From assembly GCA_008508345.1 (NCBI GenBank), contig QNGE01000936.1, positions 1 through 64,000 on the forward strand: a stretch of 64,000 bases of DNA. Direction: 5' to 3'. Origin of the DNA: Paragonimus westermani (lineage: Eukaryota; Platyhelminthes; Trematoda; Plagiorchiida; Troglotrematidae). This document shows positions 24,217-37,311 of this stretch, in pieces; the first letter of the stretch is position 1; the number at the start of each line of letters is the position of its first letter. The position numbers and the translations under genes were made by a program. The notes beneath the pieces are model-generated. The model saw nothing but the letters and a program-made list of their open reading frames with translations. It was not told where the DNA came from and searched no databases.

Positions 24217-24302
24217 GAACACTCACGCACTGATGATATCATCTCGCTTGGTGATGAAACGTTTGCAACCTAAATGCCAAGCTCGGCGAACATATCGATG
24301 CC
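24217..24302 (+). ncRNA. Hammerhead ribozyme-like motif, right arm (outer stem lost)
   Basis: CTGATGA at 24230-24236, GAAA at 24256-24259, a 4-bp stem II (ATCA with TGAT), a 2-bp loopless stem III, and inner stem I GCA (24227-24229) with TGC (24264-24266). The CGCCGA half of outer stem I is missing because the arm ends at GAAC by the spacer, so this copy is truncated compared with the left arm. Confidence 0.5.
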
Positions 24303-27300
24303 ACTTTGGTTTTTGATTGCGTAACCCACGTGCATGACTGAATGTCATTTGACTCATGCTTTCTCGTGTTGTTTCTTTTTATAGGACTATTGTTGGAACC
24401 CCTACTTCGAAGGAACGCTGTCCCCCAGTGTCCGCACGTTGCTCAAAGTTAGCCACAAATGTAAGGGACAATCTGAGTACAAACGGTTGGTTTGCTTGCT
24501 ATAATACATTCTCTCTGGTGATTACAGCCGAAGCACAAATCTCGGCCAAAAACCAAATTTAAAAATACTGATGGTAATCATCTGTTTTTCAGTCAACCTT
24601 TTGTTGTTATCCGACTGGTAAGACTGAACAAACTGGAAATAAATAATTCAGTCCGCACACTTTGTATTCTGTTCAATTTATTCTAAATGACTAGTGGAAT
24701 GAACCGTAGTGGGTAACAACTTTTCTGTTTCCGTTCCTTTACTATTGATATTTTAGAGAACGATACACTTCTAACATTTACAAACATTCATTGAAATAAA
24801 AAATTTTGTGTATGTTGTTCCAGTTCGGATAGGAATTTGATGCATCTAAGGACTCATCAATTGAATGGATTGAGCTACCCTGAACCCATATAGTTGCTAC
24901 TGCATTCTTTTTGCCAGATAAGTTCAAGTGAACATCATTTAAATTGAAAGCATCAGATATGTCCATCATTACGACCGATACTTCAAAAAATAACCATCCT
25001 AGGTAAGATGTGGTTCAACTGGAATGACTTCACTAGCCTCATTCTACTGTCAGCAATGTTATCAATAACTGTGCCTCTATTGGTTTATACATCGAACACA
25101 AGAACAGATCTTGTGTGTAAAAGCCAGTATTTCTTCACTGCATGTGCAAGTTACAAAGGTAGTTCGTAATTAGTCTATCAGAGTCAATTCTCGCAGCCTA
25201 TGTGAGTCCGACTGTATGCATTGACTACCGTAATAGGGATATATCCGGGAAAATAACTGAGTTTTCATGAAAATTGTGTGGTCCAATTCATGTATAGAAT
25301 CTAGACTATGCTGTGCTGTGGCTCACAGCACTGGCGTAGTCAAGTAGTTTCGTTAACATATTTCAATATTCGCAAACCACTCATGGGTGATAGACCGTGA
25401 CTGTATAGTATACGTATCTCTATTCTAACCAATCATGGTACACTCGAATAATTAGTGGATTACGCAGAAACAGTATGAAACTTCTGGTATTATTGTTCTT
25501 TCCCAATCAGCTTGTAGCTTAGAACGCTCTTTGTAGAGTACCATGTGAGAATACAGACACCTACGAGCAAAATCAAGCTATCACGTATGAGTGTGTGCGT
25601 CAACGGATGGAGGTATGTGCATCGAGCATGGTTAGTTCAGTACGGTATGTTACTGTGTAATTTCAGTATTCGCTGTACGGACACGTGTAATGGCAGTGTA
25701 CTGAGTAATACATCAGAAACACAATGGTCGACTATCTTGTCCTGCGTAGACAGAGTCTTCTGACCTTTTGGTCGTTTGGCAATATGAAGTAGGATTCTCC
25801 GAAAACTTATTGACAGATGTTTGGGATTCTTTCAGACCCCCAGCCGTCTGACTTCTTCACTGGTCACATCAATTCGCATTATACCAGATATGATTGTCTT
25901 GTTTGTCTGTTTTCTTTGTCATTAACTGTCTCGTACTCGTTGTTTGTAAACTTACTTCTGGAAGGGATATGCCAAAATTAAATGTGACTCAGCATCTGCA
26001 ATCCTCTGTTTCTGTGCTGCAGAAACCCTCAACGCAGCTCAGTAAGCTGGAGAGTTGCAGCATTACTGCGGCTAACGACCGCGCGTTAATCATTCGACAA
26101 ACCCGGATCTGCTCCTTAAGATTTGACAATAACTGTTGTTTTATTTTGCACAACCGTCAGTTAAAAAAGCAATGTCACATGTTTTAATTGCTTTTGCTAG
26201 AAGTGAACTTTGTAAATTGTAAATCCTCGGAGATAATGCAAAAACATTGGTCATGTAGTTATCTCGTTTTGGTAAACTAGTCGATTTGCACAGCTTGCGA
26301 TGGTTGGATCACGTACCCCGCTTGCCAGATGAGCGTTCGTCGAGCTGGTCAGTATATACTGAGACCGCCAACAGTTGGGTAAAACCGTGTGGTGATCAAA
26401 CAGCGAAGTAGTCATGAAATTTGAAGATGGTGACTGTTGTACTGAACAAAGTGGATAGGTTTCACTCGCCTGGCTAGGGTCCTCGTGGCCAACAAAACCT
26501 CTGGTTAAAACCACTGTCTACAATGGCAGTGTGCAGCAGTCATCGCCATATTATTCCCAGTTCGCTCGCAGTCTTTTTCAGCAACATTTTCTTCTTCTAG
26601 AATATTCCACGTCAATGTGGAAGCAAGCGGTGACGGAAACCACAATACTATCTGATCAGACTCACGATGATCATGATCATGATAATGAACTCAAGCATAT
26701 TATCATTCTAAATACCGGTTTCAAATAACCACAGTACGAATAGATTTTGATTGTTTCCCCGACTCCAAGTTAAAAAAATCTCTTCTTGAAGCTGCACCTC
26801 ATACAGAGAGGATTGTGTTCTACGAGCACTAGTCACAAACGAATGTGGCTAATCATTTGGATTTGATAATTCGTTGACGCCTTGTGCGACGTCAGTGTAG
26901 CGCTGATCAACAAGACCACCTCATAACATCGTGGTCGGAATTCAGATTCAAGCCTTGAAATGAGCTGTAACTAGATGGAAAATCTAGTCTACTGCTTCTT
27001 TTCAGCAGTGGCTGACTGGAAACGTGTGCGAAAATACACGAGGTGCTCTCCATTGTGAGGTAAGTGTACGTAAGCTGCACGTTATGCCAAACACTAGCTC
27101 GATTCAATCCTGTAATCTGCGTTAATACTATCACTGTACTATTAGTGTCACGTCTTAAGTACTTTCAGACAGACATTCTCATAATCGACATTTGCGTGCT
27201 TCTCCATTGGTGATATTCTGGTGTAATTATTTAGTACTTTCTCCCTAAAGATTTTGACAATTTTCTGGGTTCATTGTGTACGTGTCTAGGGTCGACGATA

Positions 27301-30072
27301 TGCATTTGTTTAATCTCATTCATTATACTACTTTTCATACTATCCAAGGAGTTAAGCCGTTAGCTTCCAAAACACTGTGAGATTTCAATCGATTTTTCTT
27401 ACAGTGTGATAAATCAGAATGTTTTTTCACATCTTCAACTAAGTCTGGATACATACTTTACAATATCCATATCGATGTCTACGGTTCTTCTGTTTTTTTT
27501 ATTCGAAGTGGTTTCTTGTCAACCTCGAGAAGTTTCCAAAATTTCACTGTAAAATTTAATCAATTTCGGTTCTAACTATTCTGTACACTGGAATTGTGGT
27601 CACACAACTGTTAAACGTTTTTCTCTTGAGATGTATAAACCAATTGCTGGTCTCGCCTCGGATTGACCGTAGACCTTATCCTGAAACCTATTTCAGCCCT
27701 CTATTGTTTTGTTCATATCACCAGACAACAAACAAAGGGATACTTTCACAAACAGCACAAGCAATGCTGGACGCTATTTCGTGCTCTGCTAACCATTTTG
27801 TAATACAGTTTGCAACCTCGGATTACAAAGTGCCTCGACCAGCTGTGGATGAACCATTTGCAACAGTGAAATATCTATACCAAGCTTCTTCAGTTGCACA
27901 CAAGTGATCATTATGAACGTGGGGTCTTTCTTTAATGCACCCTTAAGTTTATGACGGTTCTCAGCCCTCAGCAGCCGCCCATACCACAATAGCTTACGGA
28001 AGCGAAACTGGGATAATTAAAGTGCGCAGTCATCTCCGCCTTATTCCTCTTTTCCGTCCAAAAAGTGATTGGGGGTCTGTATGACTGTGTCTTTAGATAC
28101 CATCTCTTTGCAGTGAACCACAATCGCAAAAATTGCGCCCGTTCAGGAAGAAAGAACCTACTTCGTATCTGGTCGTCACCAGACAATATCAATCTGCAAG
28201 TCTTAACCCTTACTTCCTATTGTAATGACATCTTAAAACGGCTTAATTTTTGTTGCAATCTTGTTGTTCAATTTGACGGTTCCTGTTGACACATGTTTGT
28301 TCAGTCCAGTTATATACCATATTTGTGAGAGGGTTTCTACACTCTTTCTGAACATTTAGAAGACATTTAACGTGGCAAGCCCAAAAAAACTGCCCAATGA
28401 CCTCGCAGCACTCAGTATCCGTAGTGATTCTATAGCACTGTTTACGGGCAATCCTAACGCAAGTATCTTCGCTTCAGAGAATCAACGATACTTTCTTCAA
28501 AATGTGTTTCACATCCGTGTGCGTGCATTGTAGGCATCGACGTAACCACATATACCCAAGGGAATGGTGTAATTCCACTCGTCTTCACCACTAGTTATTT
28601 AAAATCAAACGTCAGCTGGTCCGTCGAGACATGAAATTTAGGATTCTGGATAAAAAGTTTTGTTTTACTTGGCTGGAGTTGACTGAAGATATCTAGACGA
28701 TCCTTGTTAAAGCGTCCGTTAATAAATAACTTTTATACCGTCCTCCTCAGGATTACACCACTACTGGAATGCGTCACTTATTTAACATCTGTTTTCGCAA
28801 GATATAATATTAAGACGATGTAGATGGTATCACTAAGTTCGGTTCTATGAGGTGATCTACAAATTTTAATATCATGCTACTCTTGCACAAATTCAGTTAT
28901 GTTTAAGTAACGTTTTAATAGCCAACAATCTTGTGTTTTCTCGAAGGACCTTGGCTGTAGTCGTGTATTGATTTGCTCGTTTGTTCAGAATATGCGCTTT
29001 CCTGTATGCCTGTTATAAGGAAGTAAAGTGAACTCGATGACACGGTTCAGCTCTGTAAATGACTTCGCGTAGCAGATGATCGCCCCTCATTAATGGCTCA
29101 CTTGTTACTCCAACCCCCAAGGTCGCTTCATTTTTCAGGTGTATTTCAGCACTGTGCGCACTTTGCGGTTGCGAACACCACAGACGTAGCTGCAGCCCAC
29201 CTCGTTCGTTTACATTTCGCCTTCTTGCTGTCATTCTTAGTCTGAGACTAGACTACAGTAAACTACGTTTCATATTGCAGGACACTGCAGAAATTATACA
29301 GCTTGTTTAGAAATCCTATGGTGTTCCTTTAATTTTGTGTCTGTTGGGATCATAACTCGACTGTTTGTCAGGGAAGGTATTCAAAATTTTTAGTGGATGA
29401 GCATCAAGCGAATCTCTGCTTATCCTCCAGAGGTTGACGAGTCCGAATAACTACATATTTTTTAAAAGATTTTCCAACCTGATCACTACAGCGTATCTTC
29501 AAAATGTACTTAAATTGTGAATAAATTAAACAGAGCGTTGAGCCTTGATGAATAAGACTTCAATATTCTTCGTTCTGTCATTTCAATGCTTAATCCGTTC
29601 TACATCGAGTATTCGACACTACTATCGTATTTATCTTGATACCGGATTAGAATGTTTGCCCGCTGGTGTTAGCTGACTTCATTTTTCCAAGGGTATACTG
29701 AGTATTAGTTTCCACACAAAATTATCGTCATTAGTTTTTTGTTTAACTTTTTGCTCGTCCTATTTGTTGTTTGAGCCAGAATTCTGTTGGTGTCCCCAAA
29801 ATAACCAAATCTCACTCCCACAATCATTCCGATCAGGTACAGTCATGTTGATGGACGACAAACTGCCAATGTGTACGATCGGTTTGGAAATCACAAGTTA
29901 TCATAAAATAGGTCATGTCAAATTTTTTTTCTTTACACGATGCCAAATGCGATAAATTCAAAAAGAACCATAACTTCGAATTTACTATTTCGAAACTTCT
30001 GCTTACATAAGCCATCTGTTCAAAGACACGCAGAACAGACCTCTACACTCAGCCAGGAAATAACATCGCATT
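24303..30072. other. Long stretch without a recognised gene
   Basis: Only short frames on both strands. A minus-strand segment near 27790-28190 stays partly open over several hundred bases (for example LKKLGIDISLLQMVHPQLVEAL), but I could not place it in a family. No LTR, TIR or tRNA-like boxes were noticed. It may be intergenic or intronic sequence with very old repeats. Confidence 0.4.
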
Positions 30073-31665
30073 AAAAGCAGGCAGAGGCAATTAGGTTTGA
30101 AGTGTAAATGCAGGGACCGTATAGACACAGACACCTTACAAATATCATCTATGAAGGAAGCATCGATGGCACCCATCGTGCGCTGATGAACAGAATGAAT
30201 TATTTGCCATCGAAAATAAACGTTTACGGATATGTCGAAAATGTATTCAGGAAATACTGATGACAGTCTACAAGATAAAGCTCTCTGGAGGAGAACAGTG
30301 GACTTATGGGGACAGCTCCCCACTACTTTCTTTCGAAAGCTACCACGCCAGATCCCCACTGGATGCGTCAGTCCCCTCCAACTTACCCAAATTTACTTCC
30401 TCTCACAGACTATGCGCTAACCTCAGTTCGTCTTTTTACAAGTTCGCCTAGGGCAGCTATCGACGAAATTCCCGAGATTAAATCGTTTCACACTTAAATG
30501 CCGAACACTCCAGTCGGTCGTTTCTTGAAAGAACAGCAGAAAGGCCTTCTTTCGGCAGAGAGTAAGACCAAACGAATCCAGATTTAATGATAGCCTGATT
30601 GGGCTTCTATCTTTTCAGTCTTAGCATATTTTCGATATTTATTCCGTTAAGGTGCAATATCCCTGATTTTCAGGACGATTCGACATCAAGAAAATCAAGG
30701 GGACAAACGGACGCTACAGTAATAAAAAGGCCAGCTGCTAATCGGTCAGCTACATCACAGGCTGTTGCAGCTCCTAGGAGCCACTTGTAAAATGCCCCTC
30801 TTTTGAGCTTGTAATCCAAAGGATCCGCTGATGTCCGTTCAGCAATCCAAACACTCAAAGTTTGCATCCACATCCAGCATTTTACTCCGGTCAGCTCAAT
30901 TATTCCCGGCTTGATCGATTATTTGGTCACACACCAATGCAACCGTTCAGAAGTACAGAGAAACGAATCGCCCCCATGGAATTCCAGCGAAATTTATGGC
31001 CACGAGTCTACGGAACTTAGGTTCCCGAGTAACGTACCATGCGCCCTATGGGTTTACTTCTCCGAAAATTGCAATGCCTGTGGAATCTGCGAGGGATGCG
31101 TTGCCAAGACACTCCCAGCAAGAGTCTAGTGTTGCTCAACCTCCAAAGAATACAACGCTCCTTCCATCTTTTAGTGACAAGTGATTTCAAAACACTAAAT
31201 AGAACATGTCACCAAATTAGTAGTTTCACCGCGAATAGGAATTGTTGACCTCATTGTCGATACTGGAACGGTAAAAGACGTGGACGTGACATGGCGCCGA
31301 TATGTAGCACATTCGATCTGGCCAGATTCATTCAGATTTCCATCGCTAATGAGAAGCGACTAATTTGGGATGGGATATCACCGATAAGAGATGTCTGGTG
31401 GACAGAGTGATAACCAAACCGCCTCTCAGACACATTGAGCATTCATCACTCGCTTCCCAGCTTATCTGCCCCCGGTTGGGACAAGATCAGAAATGTCCAT
31501 GCTTTAAAACATCAATCAACTGCCTGGGAAGCAGACTCGATTCACTCTTTCCTGAATGCGTTTCTTTGAGCTAGAACTGCGTGCGCTTAAAAATACAACT
31601 CAGAATGCAACTTGACAGTGTATAGTGAGAGAATTGTGTATTGTCAATTGTTGCCCACTCATTCC
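30073..31665. repeat. 1593-bp duplicated unit, copy A
   Basis: This stretch recurs at 53497-55089 in the same orientation with a constant offset of 23424 and no insertion or deletion. I count about nine substitutions. The edges are sharp: flanks differ outside AAAAG...CATTCC. No terminal repeats or poly(A) are seen. Small frames (for example 30670-30873 minus, reading ADPLDYKLKRG and TACDVADRLAAG) are conserved between copies, but only because the DNA is nearly identical. The function is unknown; it could be an unclassified mobile element, a recent segmental duplication, or an assembly duplication. Confidence 0.9.
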
Positions 31666-31669
31666 ACGT

Positions 31670-32145
31670 ACGGTATGTCGTCTCCATAATAATTCTTAGT
31701 ACATAGTTGTAAGGCATTGTCTTATAAACGATTTGGAGCAAATGAATGTATTCCTGTCTGTTCGAAGTCAATGTAAACAGTGAAAAAATTAGCAAACTCT
31801 AAGAGGTGATATTGCCAAATATTTCGTATAAAAGAATTTCTCTGTTACCTATATGCGTTGTTCCAGAAACGCTAGTCTCTCAGTTTCTTCCCACAGCTTC
31901 CCTTGTTGAAAAGTTATTCCGACTCGCAAGCCGTCAAGGCGATATTCATGGAATATTGTTCACTGGTCAAAAAATCGGTATCAAAAAGATTTAGGTTTCA
32001 GGATGCCGTCTAATTTATCTTTTGTTTATCGTTGCTAGAGTACTTTTTTAAGCCAGTAGACGCAACATAGATTTGCCTACTCTGGCTGTGGTTTCTTGTA
32101 AACCTAATGTAGAGAGTAGAAAAATTCCTTCTATAATCAGAAGAA
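31670..32145. other. No recognisable gene
   Basis: Short frames only; nothing recognised between the 1.59-kb repeat and the LINE fragment. Confidence 0.4.
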
Positions 32146-32149
32146 GGCC

Positions 32150-32800
32150 AGTGGGATCATCTCAAAAGTACCAAGACCTCCGAATACGGCAGTCTCTTGC
32201 AAGTGATTGAAAAATAAATTACACCGTATCCCGGCACCTAAATCTTTTTTTAGGTCAAAGTTGGCAGTGTCTCACTTATTGAAGGCACGCTACATCATTA
32301 ATGCGTTGCTAGAGTCCCCCAAAGGGTGTGCACAATCACTTCAGTTTATTGGGAAACTCCAAGTGTCTAACCAGCGTTTAGTTGCGCCAGGACCAATGCG
32401 TAGTGAAATGGGATCACTAGCATTTCACGTGTTTAGGTCATCAGCCTACAGAATAAGTTTACTGGAAGTGTTGTCTGGAAGTTCGTTCGAGTAAATGAGA
32501 AACAAAAGAGGACTTAGCACTAAACATCAAATAATAGACGAAGAAATCAAGGAGTGAGATTAAAGGTCAGATCTAGTGTCGATTCCAAAGGTTTGTTGTC
32601 AAAAACTGAGGTAGTCCATGGAAAAAACTCTCGCCGGATGCCACGAGCTATCAGTTTATGCTTGAAGAGAACATTTGGAGCATGGTCGGAGGTTATGACA
32701 AAACCAAAGAAAATGGGAACGGAGATTGGAACACGCCTTCGGTCTTCGTCAGGGTATTCCTAAAGATGAACACATTTTTTAAGTTTGGCCGCCCGAAAGG
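32150..32800 (-). pseudogene. CR1-type LINE RT fragment
   Basis: The minus strand reads, across shifted frames, FKHKLIARGIRREF and FDNKPLE (RT palm entry). Then comes ADDLNT with the tyrosine codon mutated to a stop, around 32440. Then SDPISLR, a W-L-D block, and FDLKKDLG near 32260. These match the order of blocks in the LINE at 47.6-52.1 kb. Both ends are truncated. Confidence 0.7.
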
Positions 32801-32804
32801 GAAA

Positions 32805-35280
32805 CAGTGTCACGTAAAAGCTAAAGGTCATTTCCTAGAAATCGTTTACAGGTAGAACACTTTAACGAATGTTCCATAATTTCACGTTGGCTGCTAGTAA
32901 GTATGATTGGGTGATAGCTAGTGAGGGACTGTCAGTCAGTTTTGTATATCCACGCCAGTTCGGCTTATTTCTCTGTGCTTTAGATAGCGCCAGTTCGTGG
33001 TGCCTGTGCAAGCATAGTATGAAAGGTTTCCGTAATGTGAGCAGGGGCTTCTCTGAGAACCCTGAGGCAAATCTTGTCGAATTCCACCGTGACATAGAAA
33101 ATAACCTTCGATAATTCTTGTAAGCATAACACAGAAAACTTCAGAAAAAAAGAGTATATGCCGAACGTTTCGTAGATATGGAGCGGGTTGTACTTTGTCA
33201 TTTAAGCAAAATCAGGTCAGTGAATTATCAACATCGCAAACAGCAATACGTCAATGGATATTACTGATACCAAACTGCCACAAATCCACAATGAAAGTAG
33301 AAGATCTTTGGCAGGAAAAAGAGCACAGAATAGGAGCGGAAGGAATCGACGTGCTTAAATAGCTGTATTTATATTGAATCATTCAAAATCAAGATGTAAA
33401 CACGCCATGAACAGACAACCAAACCGTGAGTAAAAGTAAGATGCCATAAACAAAACAGTCCTCTTCCACAATTAAGTGCACTTACCTATCAGAAAACCCG
33501 ACCAAATAACGAAGACATTTAAACCAGTAAGCCTGATTGGTCTCCATCCCACTTAATGCCTCCAGCCACCGACTCTGTGAGTTGCGACGGTCCCGGCCTG
33601 GGACGCGGGCCCGACTTGCACCTAACCTCTTTTTTTACGTGTCATCCTCTGTTAGCCTCGCACCTTATGATATTTGGTTTCCGCTTTGGCATAGATTGCT
33701 GTACATGGCAGACGACTTGCCGGCAGTTTTAGTACGTGGCCCAGCCGTTCAAATATGTGTAAATGTAAAGATTTAACAAATGAGCTCGCTTGGCAGTCAC
33801 TATCAAGTCACAGCGTCCTCACTTCTTTCTTGCTTACTCGGTGATACCACCCAGTACGAGCGGCCATACGCCGGCATCGGCGGTCGAGTACCTGAAGATT
33901 GCTCACATCTTCTCTCCTGAGCTACCAAGTTTTGCGGCCATGAAGTGAATCTGTCTTCATTGATGTTTCACATACGTGAACCTTAAGCCTAACAGAGATG
34001 CCTGTTTGTCACCAAGATTGTTTTTGTCTGAAGAATGTCACCACCGCCTTGAAGACACATGGAACTATTTATTTTTCTACGCCAAGTAATAGCATTCCCT
34101 GAACACCCAGGCGACTACTTGTGGGTAGAAGGAACTTCCTCAATTAAAAGAAAATGCTTTCAAGAAGGGCAACCCCATCAGTTGTGTATCATGCAATACC
34201 CACCTGATGCGTCACACGATACACACGTTGTAGAGACACTCTTGGTTTTCTACATATTCAAGTTGCCTCACTATTTATTTTGGCTGCTGGCGCTATCTAC
34301 ATTCCTTGATTACTCGCCTACACTCTCTTGTTTGTTCGACCGTCCAAATTCTATAAGACCTCCCAGTTGCTCTGCTGTTTTGTGCTCCGTTTACAGTCCA
34401 ATCGTGGATCTTAAGACTCCTGAGTCTCCAGTAACACACTAAGACTTTCAACCGTTTTGAGTGTCGTGCGTGAGATACTCAACGATTTTACTGGCAAAGC
34501 AATTTCGGCCCAACTGTTTGTAAAGTTACGAAGGAGAAACATACAGAAGACTTGGATTACACATTTAAAAAATGATTTACGTTGACTCATCATGTTTGCT
34601 TACCACATATGAACATTATTTCGTGAGCGCAGTCTCAAAATAGCCTACCATTTACAACGCGTGATGTGCAGGCATATTGTGTAGAAGATTGTGGACATCT
34701 GGTTTTCGTCCTATCAGCAATCGTATTGTCAGAGTGAATGACTGTGAGTGATTTTGCAACCACTGATCATTTACTCCAGAAACGTTTGATATGGCGGCAG
34801 CAACAGAAAGCTCCTAAATTCCCGCTACTATCCAATATTAGTCTGCTTACGAAAGAACTGTTGATAGTCCAGACTAAAGTCTAATGACCGTTCGATTTAA
34901 TTCATTTTGATCCCCGGTTTCTCGGGATCATCATGTTGTCGCATTTTCAATATTAACTGAGGTACTCTACTTTTAGTCAGACTTTAAGAACCTGTATAAT
35001 TGGCTGCAATGTGGGCAAGCCCACTTGGCGTTCTGAAGGTCACCCAATCAGCTCGGAATAATAAACGTTTGATTTGATTGATCAGTGAAACGCTCTCTTT
35101 GGCTTTGTTGTCATATTTCCAAAATTAGCTGAGGTATTCCAATTTCCGTTGCATTCTCACTGTTGAGTGGATGTCAAAAAATCTTTTAAACTTGGTACGA
35201 AACTCGAAGAATAAGGTAGTCACATAAAAATAGTGCAAGCTGAACATCAGTTGAGGAATAAATCTTCAGTTAGGTACATT
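32805..35280. other. No firm gene; possible old repeats
   Basis: Frames of up to 127 codons (34059-34442 plus) show no recognisable motifs. A GC-rich patch near 33580-33620 stands out in base composition. No function is assigned. Confidence 0.35.
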
Positions 35281-35284
35281 CCGT

Positions 35285-36854
35285 GATATTCCAGGCCAGT
35301 CTGCTAGTCCGGCAAAACTTTCTTATAAGTTGTTTAAGCGGACACTCCAGGCTGACATTCTCTCTGATGCATGCAGAGAGGCGACGGCCAAACCCATATT
35401 TAAAGTGGGCGACCGGCACTCCCCGGCCAGCTATTGGCCAATCAGCCTTACTGGAATTCCGTGTAGAAGAATGTGGCGCCCATTAAAGCGTGCCATTCTC
35501 GAACAATTCTTAACAAATCATCTCTTCTATTCTACCAAGTAAAGCCTCCTTCCTAACCGGTCATGTGTAACACACGTGCTTATTTTTACGGATAGTCTGA
35601 CGAAGGCCGAAGACGTTGGCTTTATCCCAGGTGCTGTCCTCATTGATCTGTGAACCGTGTCCTACATGATCCTCTGAAATACAAACTGAAAGCTTATGGC
35701 ATTCACGAAGTAGTCCTTCGCTGGATTTCCTGGTTTCTTGATAAACGAACATTTGGAGTTAAAACCGGACCAGACATTTCATCTCCGTCTTCCACTTCTG
35801 CATCAACGAACTTCCGGACAATACTTCCAGCAACGCCCTCCTATACGTCAACGACCTAAAATTTGGAGTGCCACTGATCCCAGTGAAATATAGATTGATC
35901 TTGACGCGATTAAGCGCTGGTTGGGCAATCGCAGTCCTCAACTAAATGACAATGAGTGTGCTCACATGTCACTTAGGGGAGATCCTAACAATGTCTTCGT
36001 GAGGCTTAGTGTATTCAGCACAGTCGATATAAAAATCGGTCTGAAGGGAGATCTGGGCATCCTGTAGAAACATTCCTGGTTCGCCAGGTTTTCCGACCAT
36101 TTTGCTATTTATTCCCATTTTTGGCACTATTGATACTGTTTGGTTATCTGTCTGCACCCTCTCAATTTTTCGACTCTCTAAGGTCGCAATAAAAGAACTT
36201 CCGGTCGCTTGCTAGCTGGTTGGTGATGCTGTGACTTCTGTTGTGCTTTACTTACGGTTCATTTTTCCAGCCTACTTGCAATAAACGCCGTTGTCCATTA
36301 TTCGGTTTTCTGGTTCAACTATTGTGGAGAGATAGGGCGGTCATAAACATAGAAACATTACAGTTCTCTATAATCTGGTTGTCGAATAATTTTCCTTCGC
36401 GTATCACCATGAGATGGCGACACAAGAGGGGTTCGCACTTTCCAAGCATAGACGAGGAAGCGTTCTGGGTATGTATAAGGCCGCTACTCAAGCATGCTAA
36501 TAAATTCGTGTATATCGACCTGAAAAAAGACATATCAGCTGTTGAGCGTGCTTAGTGCGTGGATACCAAGCTGTCTGCGGATTTAGAAAGTGTCGCTTAG
36601 GAGTATGGACTTAAAATTCTTTATCTTTACTTTTATTTCGACTAAGTCTCCGTGATTTAACTCTCACACACTTCTTTAGGATGGGTCTTGTAAAACAATT
36701 CTCCACTGTATCGAATGATGAAAGCCGATGAGGACATATATGTCCTGTTATAACAGGAAGATTTCATGCTTCGTCTTCCGACCTCCCTTAGGCAGCAGTT
36801 CTTTTCTTTATAGCTACATCCTTGTGAATCTACAGAGATGTAGCTTGAAAATAA
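35285..36854 (+). pseudogene. CR1-type LINE ORF2 3' half, decayed
   Basis: Reads ILSDACREATAKPIFK, VGDRHSPASYWPISLTGI, LKAYGIHEVVLRWISWFL, then AIKRWLGNRS, CIRPLLKHANKFVY, LKKDISAVERA and finally the C-terminal FFRMGLVKQF block near 36690. This is the RT palm, thumb and C-terminus of the same LINE family as at 47.6-52.1 kb, with many stops and shifts. The RT Y-A-D-D box is reduced. Its 3' part runs directly into a MITE that starts at 36855. Confidence 0.82.
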
Positions 36855-37311
36855 CCCTTCTAGCACCAATTAGGGATTCAGTTTAGGGGTGGATTAGGGC
36901 TGGTTTGTGGAAAGTTTAGGGATGGATTCTCTTGACCAACAGTCCTTTAGTTGCTGAGGAGGTATCTATTTGCCTGTGCGCGAGTATACTCCTTATGTGA
37001 TCTCGGGATTAATCCGGGGCTTGCTTAGAGATATGTTGGGGATTTGCGACAAAATCCCTAACGTAATCCTAACGAGTGTAATGGACTAAGAACTGGTTTA
37101 TACGTACAACGAAAACTTTCTGGAGTGTATTGCAATTCCTTTGTGTTAGGTACTTCATGTATTTTACAAATAAGGAGTATACCCGCTCACACGCAAATAG
37201 ATACCTCCTCAGCAACCTAAGGACTGTTGGTCAAAAGAATCCATCCCTAAACTTTTCAGAAACCAACCCTAATCCACCCATAAACTGAATCCCTAATTGG
37301 TGCTGGTAGGG
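36855..37311. mobile_element. MITE with long terminal inverted repeats, copy 1
   Basis: This 457-bp element has inverted ends 36855-36996 and 37170-37311 (about 142 bp each). Both begin CCCT, then AGCACCAATTAGGGATTCAG. The internal 170 bp carries no coding frame. It shares ends with the element at 37555-40984. It is non-autonomous and would need a transposase from elsewhere; the superfamily cannot be assigned. No clear target-site duplication is visible (possibly 2 bp). Confidence 0.85.

Larger units (their letters stand above)
24118..24302. repeat. Near-perfect inverted repeat, 86-bp arms, 13-bp spacer
   Basis: 24118-24203 is the reverse complement of 24217-24302 with only a few mismatches (for example GGTATTG against GGCATCG at the outer ends). 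The 13-bp spacer holds GGCGTATAATTTT. Each arm holds a hammerhead-like core reading outward from the spacer. The pair could be a fold-back of two head-to-head copies of a Penelope-type terminal region. Confidence 0.9.

Noticed and set aside
24356..24562. 68-codon plus-strand frame next to the hammerhead repeat
   Set aside because: No motif, and the length is expected by chance.
31240..31410. LIVDTG and LGWDITDKRCLVD in the 1.59-kb repeat as a retroviral-type protease remnant
   Set aside because: The two motifs are only about 35 residues apart, far less than in known proteases, with stops between and no other retroelement domain in the unit.
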